Shown piece after piece: positions 1-5,317 of a stretch of DNA of 5,317 nt. Both the position numbers and the translations under genes were made by a program. Numbering within the stretch: position 1 is the first letter of the stretch; every line of letters begins with the position of its first letter. Source of the stretch: Altererythrobacter sp. (GTDB lineage: Bacteria > Pseudomonadota > Alphaproteobacteria > Sphingomonadales > Sphingomonadaceae); NCBI GenBank assembly GCA_024636575.1, contig JAGXGU010000025.1, forward strand, positions 1-5,317. The letters are read 5' to 3'. The notes under the pieces were generated by a model that ran no database searches, was not told the DNA's origin, and saw only the letters and a program-made list of their open reading frames with translations.

Positions 1-1721
1 GTGTGGGCAGCGCCGCTGGGGATCATCGGATAACAATTGGCGTCTTTCGACACCTGGCAATCGACCATTACCGGTCCGTCATGCGCCAGCATGGCTTCGA
101 TCCCGGCGTCGAGACCGGCTTCATTGGAAATGCGGATTCCTTTCCAGCCATACGCTTCCGCCAGCGCGACGAAATCGGGCAGGCTGTCCGAATAGCTGTT
201 GGAATAGCGGCTTTCATAAGTCAGTTCCTGCCACTGGCGGACCATGCCCATATATTCATTGTTGAGGATGAACACTTTGACCGGCAACCGGTACTGGCTG
301 GCCGTGCCCAATTCCTGAATGTTCATCTGGATGGATGCCTCACCGGCAATATCGATCACCAGAGCATCAGGGTTGCCCAATTGCGCGCCGATGGCGGCCG
401 GCAGGCCGTATCCCATCGTGCCGAGGCCGCCGCTGGTCAGCCATTTGTTGGGCCCGAAGAACCTGAAATATTGCGCCGCCCACATCTGGTGCTGGCCAAC
501 CTCTGTGGTGATGATCGGGTCACGGTCGCGGGTGAGGGCGAACAGCCGCTCGACCGCGAGTTGCGGCATGATGGCGTCCTTGCGTTCAGGATAGGCGAGG
601 CTTTCGCGCGCGCGCCATCCGGCGATGCGGGCTTTCCATTCGCCCAGATCGCGCGGCTTGCGGGTGCCCCAAGCCGCGACCAATTGTTCCAACACGGTTG
701 CACAATCACCGACTATGCCGAGTTCGACAGGAATGATCTTGTTGATCGAGGCGCGATCGATATCGATGTGGATCTTGGTGGAATCGGGCGAAAACGCGTC
801 GAGCCGCCCGGTCACCCGGTCATCGAACCGCGCGCCGACGCAGATCATCAGGTCGCAGCGATTCATCGCCATATTGGCTTCATAGGTGCCGTGCATCCCC
901 AGCATGCCCAGCCAATCGGGATGTTCCGCCGGAAATGCGCCCAGACCCATCAGGGTTGAAGTGACCGGAGCGCCGGTGATATCCTGCAACTGGCGCAGCA
1001 AGGTGCTGGCGCGGGGGCCAGAATTGATAATCCCGCCGCCAGTGTAGAAAACCGGGGCTTCTGCCTTGGCCATCAATTCGATGGCTTGGGCGATCAATTC
1101 CGGTTCCGCAACGGTCTGCGGCTGATAGCGGGCGGAGGCGAGGGCCGCCGCAGGTTTTTGGCCAAATTCCGCCCCAAACGCCGCTTGGGCAATCTGCACA
1201 TCCTTGGGAATGTCGATCAGGACCGGGCCGGGCCTGCCGGTGGTGGCAATGCGGAATGCCTCGGCAATGGTCGGGGCCAGCGCCTCCGGGTCTTTGACGA
1301 GGTAATTATGTTTCGTGCAATGGCGGGTGATACCGATAGTGTCGGCTTCCTGGAATGCGTCCGTCCCGATCAGAGCAGTAGGGACCTGTCCGGTGATGAT
1401 CACCAGCGGGATAGAATCCATGAACGCATCGGCAATGCCGGTAACCGCATTGGTCGCGCCGGGACCGGAGGTGACCAGCACCACGCCGGGCTTGCCCGTG
1501 GACCGCGCGTATCCTTCCGCTGCATGCGCCGCGCCGGCTTCATGGCGTACCAGGATGTGCCGGATGCGCTGGTCCGCAAACAATTCGTCATAGATCGGCA
1601 GCACCGCGCCGCCGGGATAGCCGAAGATGAATTCGACACCCTGCTGCACCAGGCATTCGATCAGGATGCCAGCGCCGCTGCGCTCACCATTATTATTCGG
1701 GCCCGATGTTGGGCTGGACAT
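1..1721 (-). CDS. ilvB: Acetolactate synthase catalytic (large) subunit, 3' end cut by window edge
   Basis: Condenses two pyruvates to 2-acetolactate, or pyruvate with 2-oxobutyrate to 2-aceto-2-hydroxybutyrate; this is the first common step of valine, leucine and isoleucine synthesis and uses ThDP, Mg2+ and FAD in the cytoplasm. The frame is open for 573 codons with no stop, and known large subunits are of similar length, so probably only about 10-15 residues are missing. Visible marks: FGYPGGAVLPIYDEL (residues 33-47), catalytic Glu61 in RHEAGAAHAAEG, TSGPGATN, the GQVP loop with Pro114 before IGTDAFQE, EVGQHQMW, GGLGTMGYGLPAA, and the ThDP/Mg motif from Gly460 to Asn487-Asn488. The motif reads GEAS instead of the usual GDAS/GDGS (Glu461). 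The ATG at 1721-1719 is preceded by GGAGAAG with suitable spacing. The regulatory subunit ilvN would be expected just beyond position 1, but it is not in the window. The family assignment is very secure. Confidence 0.97.
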   Translation of the reverse strand, partial: MSSPTSGPNNNGERSGAGILIECLVQQGVEFIFGYPGGAVLPIYDELFADQRIRHILVRHEAGAAHAAEGYARSTGKPGVVLVTSGPGATNAVTGIADAFMDSIPLVIITGQVPTALIGTDAFQEADTIGITRHCTKHNYLVKDPEALAPTIAEAFRIATTGRPGPVLIDIPKDVQIAQAAFGAEFGQKPAAALASARYQPQTVAEPELIAQAIELMAKAEAPVFYTGGGIINSGPRASTLLRQLQDITGAPVTSTLMGLGAFPAEHPDWLGMLGMHGTYEANMAMNRCDLMICVGARFDDRVTGRLDAFSPDSTKIHIDIDRASINKIIPVELGIVGDCATVLEQLVAAWGTRKPRDLGEWKARIAGWRARESLAYPERKDAIMPQLAVERLFALTRDRDPIITTEVGQHQMWAAQYFRFFGPNKWLTSGGLGTMGYGLPAAIGAQLGNPDALVIDIAGEASIQMNIQELGTASQYRLPVKVFILNNEYMGMVRQWQELTYESRYSNSYSDSLPDFVALAEAYGWKGIRISNEAGLDAGIEAMLAHDGPVMVDCQVSKDANCYPMIPSGAAH

Positions 1722-1725
1722 GATC

Positions 1726-1731
1726 TTCTCC
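1726..1731 (-). promoter_or_regulatory. Ribosome binding site of ilvB
   Basis: On the minus strand GGAGAA lies 4-6 bases before the ATG at 1721. It is the strongest Shine-Dalgarno match near the 5' end and fixes the ilvB start, because the next in-frame ATG lies far inside the conserved region. Confidence 0.75.
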
Positions 1732-1791
1732 AATAAATGTGGCCCGGAAGCACCCCGGTAGAAGGGGCATAGACCGGACCAATTGGGGGCG

Positions 1792-1820
1792 CACCTACGG
1801 AAATAAAAGTATCGTGTCAA
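1792..1820 (-). promoter_or_regulatory. Possible ilvB promoter (TTGACA box after miaA)
   Basis: A perfect TTGACA on the minus strand (1820-1815) starts 6 bases after the miaA stop codon. With a 17-base spacer the -10 position is TAGGTG (1797-1792), a poor match to TATAAT, though alphaproteobacterial -10 boxes are often weak. It would give a leader of roughly 65 bases before the ilvB ATG. The rest of the 105-base miaA-ilvB gap shows only a 4-bp CCCC/GGGG hairpin (1753-1767). I see no branched-chain-codon leader peptide and no clear attenuator. Inferred from position and one hexamer only. Confidence 0.35.
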
Positions 1821-1826
1821 CCTTAA

Positions 1827-2798
1827 TTAGCGTAATAATCTTGCGAATAAAACATCGATTGAGTTATTATCCAACGCGGTGCGCGGCCAATCTTCCGGGG
1901 GTTGGTTGCGGAACCAGGTATATTGCCGCTTGGAATATTGCCGGGTGGCCAGCTTGCCGGCCTCGATCATCTCCTCTCTCGTGCAATCCCCGCCCAGCCA
2001 CGCAGCGATCTCCCGCACGCCGATTGCGCGCATAACCGGCAATGCCGGATCCAGATTGCGTGCCATCAGGGCTTCGACCTCCTCCACCGCGCCAAGATCA
2101 AGCATTGTCTCGAAACGCTGGTCACACCGGTCATACAGCAGTTGGCGTTCGGGCAGCAGGATCAGCGGATGCAGGGTGATCGCATCACCGATCCCGCCCT
2201 CAAGAAATTTCTGCCAATGATTTAGCGGCTTTCCGGTGGAACGGACGACTTCGAGCGCGCGGGCCGTGCGGCTGTTGTCCGCCGGTGCCAGCTTCGCCGC
2301 CGCAGAGGGGTCTTCTTCCAGCAGGGCGCGGCGAGCATCGGATTGCGGCAGCGCGCGAATCTGTGCGCGGATTTCCGGATCGATCTCTGGGATGGGTGCA
2401 ATCCCGTCCAGCAAAGTGCGCAAATAAAGGCCGGTTCCTCCGACCAGAATCGGGACAGCGCCTTCGGAATGTAGCGCGGCGATTTCCCGCTTGGCAGCCT
2501 GTGCCCAATTACCTGCAGAACATGGCTGCGCGCCGTCCCATGTGCCGAACAGTCGGTGATCCACGCCGCGCATTTCCGCTGCATCCGGCCGGGCGCTGAG
2601 CACTTGCAAATCGAGGTAAACCTGCGCGCTGTCGGCATTGATTACTGCCGCCTTGCGTCCTTGTTCGCCAAGAGCCAGCGCCAGCCGCACGGCCAGATCG
2701 CTCTTGCCGCTGGCGGTCGGTCCTGCAATTAGCGCCACCGGCGGCCCCGCGTCCGACAATCCGGTTGCCAAGTTTTTAGGAGATTCTCTGGTGCTCAT
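1827..2798 (-). CDS. miaA: tRNA dimethylallyltransferase MiaA
   Basis: Transfers the dimethylallyl group of DMAPP to N6 of adenosine 37 in tRNAs that read U-starting codons, giving i6A, the precursor of ms2i6A. The product is 323 residues, normal for the family (E. coli about 316). Visible marks: P-loop GPTASGKS (26-33), INADSAQVY (53-61) carrying the catalytic Asp56, LSARP, VDHRLFG, VGGTGLYLRTLLDG, RTARALEVVRSTGKPL, the MRAIGVREI segment, and the C-terminal ATRQYSKRQYTWFRNQ tRNA-binding stretch. The ATG at 2798 has only a weak purine-rich AGGCGGG upstream. A TTG at 2771 is an alternative that would shorten the product by nine residues and remove the overlap with serB. The open frame continues upstream to 3527, but that part is antisense to serB and shows no MiaA similarity. 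The gene precedes ilvB on the same strand. Confidence 0.96.
   Translation of the reverse strand: MSTRESPKNLATGLSDAGPPVALIAGPTASGKSDLAVRLALALGEQGRKAAVINADSAQVYLDLQVLSARPDAAEMRGVDHRLFGTWDGAQPCSAGNWAQAAKREIAALHSEGAVPILVGGTGLYLRTLLDGIAPIPEIDPEIRAQIRALPQSDARRALLEEDPSAAAKLAPADNSRTARALEVVRSTGKPLNHWQKFLEGGIGDAITLHPLILLPERQLLYDRCDQRFETMLDLGAVEEVEALMARNLDPALPVMRAIGVREIAAWLGGDCTREEMIEAGKLATRQYSKRQYTWFRNQPPEDWPRTALDNNSIDVLFARLLR
2778..2782 (+). promoter_or_regulatory. Ribosome binding site deciding the serB GTG start
   Basis: AGGAG lies 8 bases before the GTG at 2791, an ideal spacing. It supports GTG 2791 over the upstream in-frame ATG at 2638, which lies inside miaA and would add 51 residues unlike any phosphoserine phosphatase. 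The site itself lies within miaA codons 6-7 on the opposite strand. Confidence 0.75.
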
Positions 2799-3675
2799 CG
2801 CCCGCCTGATAGCAGACCCTGCCGCGCTGGAAACACGGCTCGATGCCGCTGTGGACGCTTTGGCGGCCGCGGACATGCGCGTGGCGGTGGCGCGGATGCT
2901 GGATTTCTGCGGCGATGTGATGGAGATCGCCCTGCCGGAAGGCGACCCGGCGGCGCTGCGCCGGATTCTGGACGAACACTTCACCCCGTCCGACCTGCTG
3001 GTTTCGCAAGCGGAGATCCAGGTGCCCCATCTGTTTGTATCGGACATGGATTCGACCATGATCGGGCAGGAATGCATCGACGAACTAGCCGATTTCGCCG
3101 GACTGAAGGACCGCGTTTCCGACATTACCGAGCGCGCGATGCGGGGCGAACTGGATTTCGTGTCGGCGCTGAACGAACGTGTCGGCCTGCTGGGCGGGCT
3201 TGGCGAAGATGCGATCCAGCAATGTCTCGATGAACGCATTACCCCGGTTTCGGGCGCGCGCACTCTGGTTTCGACCTTGAAAGCCAAGGGATGCCGCACC
3301 GTGTTGGTCACGGGCGGTTTCCACCATTTCGCAGATCCGGTCGCGCAGATGCTCGGTTTCGAACGGGTGGTCGGCAACCGGCTCGGCGTTGCGGGCGGCA
3401 ATCTCACCGGCGGGCTCGAAGGCGCGATTGTCGATAGCAGGGTGAAGGAAGAGGTGTTGCGCGGCGAGATGGGCATATTGGGCGATGTCGCCATCAGCCT
3501 GGCGACGGGCGACGGCGCAAATGACATTCCGATGCTGCAGGCGGCTACTTACGGGATGGCCTACCGCGCCAAACCCAAGGCACGCGCAGCGTCCGATGGC
3601 TGGATCGATCGTGGTGATCTGACGGCGATACTCTCGCTACTGGGCATTCCGCAAAGCGAATGGGTGACGGGATAA
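2791..3675 (+). CDS. serB: Phosphoserine phosphatase SerB
   Basis: Hydrolyses O-phosphoserine to L-serine and phosphate, the last step of the phosphorylated serine pathway. It is a cytoplasmic, Mg2+-dependent HAD-superfamily enzyme. From GTG 2791 the product is 294 residues. An N-terminal region of about 80 residues precedes the HAD core, as in the longer SerB proteins. The core has motif I DMDST (85-89) with nucleophile Asp85 and acid/base Asp87, then the substrate-side QECIDELADFAG and ITERAMRGELDF segments. Motif II is Thr174 in VLVTGGF, the motif III lysine is Lys219 in DSRVKEE, and motif IV is GDGANDIPM (240-248) with Asp241 and Asp245. All catalytic residues are present. It is divergent from miaA with an 8-base overlap of the 5' ends, so its promoter must lie within miaA. 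No clear terminator follows it, so read-through into coq4 is possible. Confidence 0.96.
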   Translation: MLIARLIADPAALETRLDAAVDALAAADMRVAVARMLDFCGDVMEIALPEGDPAALRRILDEHFTPSDLLVSQAEIQVPHLFVSDMDSTMIGQECIDELADFAGLKDRVSDITERAMRGELDFVSALNERVGLLGGLGEDAIQQCLDERITPVSGARTLVSTLKAKGCRTVLVTGGFHHFADPVAQMLGFERVVGNRLGVAGGNLTGGLEGAIVDSRVKEEVLRGEMGILGDVAISLATGDGANDIPMLQAATYGMAYRAKPKARAASDGWIDRGDLTAILSLLGIPQSEWVTG

Positions 3676-3718
3676 TTTGCCGGTTGGGTTTGGTCTGGAA
3701 ACTTTAACCACTTGCCGC

Positions 3719-3737
3719 TATATTGACATCACTGTCA
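3719..3737 (+). promoter_or_regulatory. Palindromic operator candidate and -10-like box ahead of coq4
   Basis: TGACA-TCAC-TGTCA (3724-3737) is a perfect 5-bp inverted repeat with a 4-base centre, ending 13 bases before the coq4 ATG. TATATT at 3719-3724 could be a -10 box, which would place transcription start inside the palindrome, but no convincing -35 sits 16-18 bases further upstream. Short TGACA/TGTCA palindromes are typical of dimeric helix-turn-helix repressors such as TetR-family proteins. No regulator gene is in the window, so the binding protein is unknown. Confidence 0.4.
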
Positions 3738-3750
3738 GTAAGGGCCCGAA

Positions 3751-4590
3751 ATGAACGCACCGACCAGCATGACTTCCGACGTTTCCGCGCAATCGAATGA
3801 TGTTGCGCGGGACGGGACGATTTTCCTCCATCCCGGACGCACCGCCCTGCGCACCCGGCCGCTGAAGGCGATCGGGCACTGGAACGAACTGATGAAGAAT
3901 AAGGAAAATACCGAGGAGGTATTCCACATCTTCGAATGTTTCCCGTCGAGCAATTTCCTGCCCCGCGCCCGTGACTTTACCCTGAGCGAGAAGGGCCAGG
4001 CGATCCGCGCTGCTGAACCTTATCTGCCCGATATTCTCGACGATCACGCCGCCCTGCGCAAACTGCCAGCGGGCACCGTCGCCCATGCCTATGTCGATTT
4101 CATGGAACGGGAAGGGCTGTCCGCCGCCGGGCTGGTTGCGGAACACGACCGTTTTCGAGGTAGCCGGCCGCGTTTCGACGATCTGGTCGAATGGTATGCA
4201 AATCGCCAGCGCGACACGCATGATCTGCTGCATGTGCTGACGGGTTACGGCCGCGATGCGCTGGGCGAACAATGCGTGTTGGCGTTCACCTACAGCCAGC
4301 AGCCGTCCTTCGCTCATCTGTTTATCGCCTATGCCGGCGGGTACAATATCAGGAAGCAGGTCAGGACCAGCGCGCCCGTGTTCAAGGCCGTGACCGAGGC
4401 GAAACGCCTCGGCAAAGCCTGTCCGCGGGTGACAGAAATGTCGATCCGCGATCTGTTAGCGATGCCATTGGAGCAGGCCCGCAGGGATTTCAACATCGGC
4501 CAACCAGTCCATTACGCCGCCGCACACCGGGTGTGGCAGGGCGAGTCGATCGATCCCTATAACCTGCTGGGCCAGAACAAAGCTGCCTGA
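3751..4590 (+). CDS. coq4: Coq4-family ubiquinone biosynthesis protein
   Basis: Coq4 proteins are needed for ubiquinone synthesis. In eukaryotes Coq4 belongs to the Coq biosynthetic complex and has been linked to C1 decarboxylation/hydroxylation of the ring precursor. A bacterial homologue plausibly does the same at the inner membrane, but that is inference. The 279-residue product has the diagnostic HDxxHx11E metal motif: His157-Asp158, His161 and Glu173, within RDTHDLLHVLTGYGRDALGE. Also visible are RPLKAIGHWNELMKN, an FECF segment, YLPDILDD, FDDLVEWYANRQRD, and a conserved C-terminal HYAAAHRVW. There is no signal peptide. The ATG at 3751 follows TAAGGG with 6-7 bases of spacing. The first 20 or so residues are low in conservation signal, so a later start cannot be excluded, but no better ribosome binding site is seen. 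It follows serB by 75 bases and converges on purL. Confidence 0.92.
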   Translation: MNAPTSMTSDVSAQSNDVARDGTIFLHPGRTALRTRPLKAIGHWNELMKNKENTEEVFHIFECFPSSNFLPRARDFTLSEKGQAIRAAEPYLPDILDDHAALRKLPAGTVAHAYVDFMEREGLSAAGLVAEHDRFRGSRPRFDDLVEWYANRQRDTHDLLHVLTGYGRDALGEQCVLAFTYSQQPSFAHLFIAYAGGYNIRKQVRTSAPVFKAVTEAKRLGKACPRVTEMSIRDLLAMPLEQARRDFNIGQPVHYAAAHRVWQGESIDPYNLLGQNKAA

Positions 4591-4598
4591 CGCGCCGT

Positions 4599-4708
4599 CA
4601 CTTCAGACTATTGTCATCCCAGCGAAAGCTGGGATCGCTATGTCTCACGCGCGCCCCAGGCTTTGCGCGATCCCAGCTTTCGCTGGGATGACGTGCGATT
4701 GTGAAGTG
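4599..4708. repeat. Nested inverted-repeat element between coq4 and purL
   Basis: Two 26-bp arms, 4613-4638 and 4667-4692, are perfect reverse complements separated by 28 bases. Each arm is itself a hairpin: an 8-bp stem ATCCCAGC/GCTGGGAT around GAAA (4616-4635) or TTTC (4670-4689). Outside these, CACTTCA (4599-4605) is matched by TGAAGTG (4702-4708), so the symmetry extends over about 110 bases with imperfect spacers of 7 and 9 bases. The arm sequence resembles a short palindromic repeat that I recall as dispersed in many alphaproteobacterial genomes. There is no ORF for a transposase, so it is non-autonomous at most. No U-tract follows the stems. Confidence 0.85.
4613..4692. terminator. Possible bidirectional terminator of coq4 and purL
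   Basis: The 26-bp perfect stem sits between the convergent stop codons, 22 bases after coq4 and 71 bases after purL, and would fold in RNA from either strand. It lacks the run of U expected of a classical intrinsic terminator, so a role in ending or stabilising the two messages is inferred from position and stem strength only. Confidence 0.4.
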
Positions 4709-4761
4709 GCCGGGCGTTATAACCAGAGAGGTGCCGCACCCGAAGGGCGTGGTGAAGTGGC
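4701..4761. repeat. 10-base direct repeat GTGAAGTGGC
   Basis: GTGAAGTGGC occurs at 4701-4710 and again at 4752-4761, the second copy ending 2 bases from the purL stop. The 41 bases between the copies contain no gene or clear structure beyond a weak stem around CCCGAAGGG (4740-4748). It may be a trace of a small duplication or insertion, or chance. Confidence 0.4.
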
Positions 4762-4763
4762 TG

Positions 4764-5317
4764 TCAGCCCTCCATCCAATCGCGGAAGAAGCTCTCGTGG
4801 GCTTTGCGGAGGTCGGTGAGGGAGACATTGCCGTGACCCGCAATAGAAAATTTATCCGCGTTCACGTGACCAAGTACCTGAAAGGCTAATCCCGCTACCT
4901 GGAGCGCTTCGATCAAACGCCCATCCGATGGGTCTGAAACAGTTACGACATAACTTGCCTGATTTTCTGCAAACCAGAATTCAGGATCGGTTGAATCAAT
5001 AAGGTCCAAATCGACACCAAGTCCACCTGCAAGGGCCATTTCGGCAAGCGCAACGGCTAATCCCCCATCAGACACATCATGCACGGCATTTACGATACCG
5101 GCGCCGATCATTTCCTGGATGAATACGCCACAATTCCTTTCGCTCGCCAGATCGACTTTGGGTGGATTCCCAGCTTTCAGGTCATGAAGGATGTAGGCCC
5201 ATAAAGATTGCCCCAAACCGCTTGTCTCGTGCCAAGGTCGGATCAGTACAACCTCATCCCCCTCCGCCTTGAACCCCATCGTCATCATCGCGGAATAATC
5301 TTCGATGATCCCAACAC
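4764..5317 (-). CDS. purL: Phosphoribosylformylglycinamidine synthase subunit PurL, C-terminal part
   Basis: Catalyses the ATP-dependent conversion of FGAR and glutamine-derived ammonia to FGAM, the fourth step of de novo purine synthesis. The frame is open to the right edge, so the 5' part (including the real start) lies outside; 183 codons are visible. They cover the end of the second AIRS-type domain: VGIIEDYSAMMTMGF at the edge, HETSGLGQSLW, PPKVDLASERNCGVFI, and the diagnostic AVHDVSDGGLAVALAEMALAGG. The protein ends at FFRDWMEG with no glutamine amidotransferase domain, so this is the small PurL type that works with separate PurQ and PurS. The ATG at 5288 is internal, not the start. GC is about 52% by hand count, against roughly 60-65% sampled in serB and coq4, with AT-rich codons such as TTA, GTA and CTT in use. 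Converges on coq4. Confidence 0.95.
   Translation of the reverse strand, partial: VGIIEDYSAMMTMGFKAEGDEVVLIRPWHETSGLGQSLWAYILHDLKAGNPPKVDLASERNCGVFIQEMIGAGIVNAVHDVSDGGLAVALAEMALAGGLGVDLDLIDSTDPEFWFAENQASYVVTVSDPSDGRLIEALQVAGLAFQVLGHVNADKFSIAGHGNVSLTDLRKAHESFFRDWMEG

Noticed and set aside
3..959. Long plus-strand open frame of 318 codons, and another at 1086-1736
   Set aside because: Both are antisense to ilvB, which is open throughout and carries every family motif. Their translations show no recognisable domain and reflect high-GC codon bias on the other strand.
1719..1770. Minus-strand ATG at 1770 as an ilvB attenuation leader peptide
   Set aside because: The frame reads MPLLPGCFRATFIGED and runs on out of frame into ilvB without a stop before it. 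It has no run of Leu/Ile/Val codons and no terminator-antiterminator pair.
2638..2790. ATG at 2638 as the serB start
   Set aside because: It would add 51 residues encoded antisense to the miaA P-loop region and has no SerB-like sequence. GTG 2791 has AGGAG at ideal spacing.
2799..3527. Upstream extension of the miaA frame to a 566-codon ORF
   Set aside because: This part is antisense to serB, is low in complexity and rich in Ser/Arg, and has no similarity to MiaA. The MiaA N-terminus with its P-loop begins just after ATG 2798.
3723..3728. TTGACA read as a -35 box for coq4
   Set aside because: Its -10 would fall on the ATG itself with no TATAAT-like sequence, so the hexamer is better explained as half of the TGACA/TGTCA dyad.
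3718..4317. Minus-strand ORF of 199 codons opposite coq4
   Set aside because: It is a shadow of coq4, which has the HDxxHx11E motif in the plus frame. The antisense product has no recognisable domain.
4598..4843. Minus-strand ORF of 81 codons across the coq4-purL gap
   Set aside because: Its C-terminal half is just the translated inverted repeat (HPSESWD, SDPSFRWDD), a familiar spurious product of such repeats, and its N-terminal part overlaps purL out of frame.

Overview
The window looks like ordinary core chromosome of an alphaproteobacterium, most likely in the Sphingomonadales (Sphingomonas/Erythrobacter relatives). This rests on moderately high GC, the protein flavour of IlvB, SerB and MiaA, a Coq4-type ubiquinone protein, and an intergenic repeat of the type 'GTCATCCCAGCGAAAGCTGGGATC'. 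The placement is inferred from recalled family resemblance, not from a search.

Layout. Positions 1-1721 (minus) hold ilvB, the acetolactate synthase catalytic subunit, missing only its last few codons at the window edge. Upstream of it on the same strand, after a 105-base gap, is miaA (1827-2798, minus), the tRNA A37 dimethylallyltransferase. serB (2791-3675, plus), phosphoserine phosphatase, is divergent from miaA, and the two 5' ends overlap by 8 bases. coq4 (3751-4590, plus) follows after a 75-base gap that contains a perfect TGACA-N4-TGTCA palindrome just ahead of its ribosome binding site. purL (4764-5317, minus), represented by its C-terminal 183 codons, converges on coq4. The 173-base gap between them contains a perfect 26-bp inverted repeat whose arms are themselves small hairpins.

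How the genes relate. ilvB (branched-chain amino acids), serB (serine) and purL (purines) are housekeeping biosynthesis genes. miaA modifies tRNAs that read U-starting codons. coq4 acts in ubiquinone synthesis. miaA and ilvB could be co-transcribed, but a TTGACA box right after the miaA stop suggests ilvB may also have its own promoter.

I found no RNA gene, CRISPR array, insertion sequence or phage gene, and nothing that looks like a new multi-gene system. The points worth a second look are small: the nested inverted repeat and its extended arms, the miaA/serB start overlap, the possible operator ahead of coq4, a Glu in place of Asp in the IlvB thiamine-diphosphate motif, and the lower GC of the purL segment.
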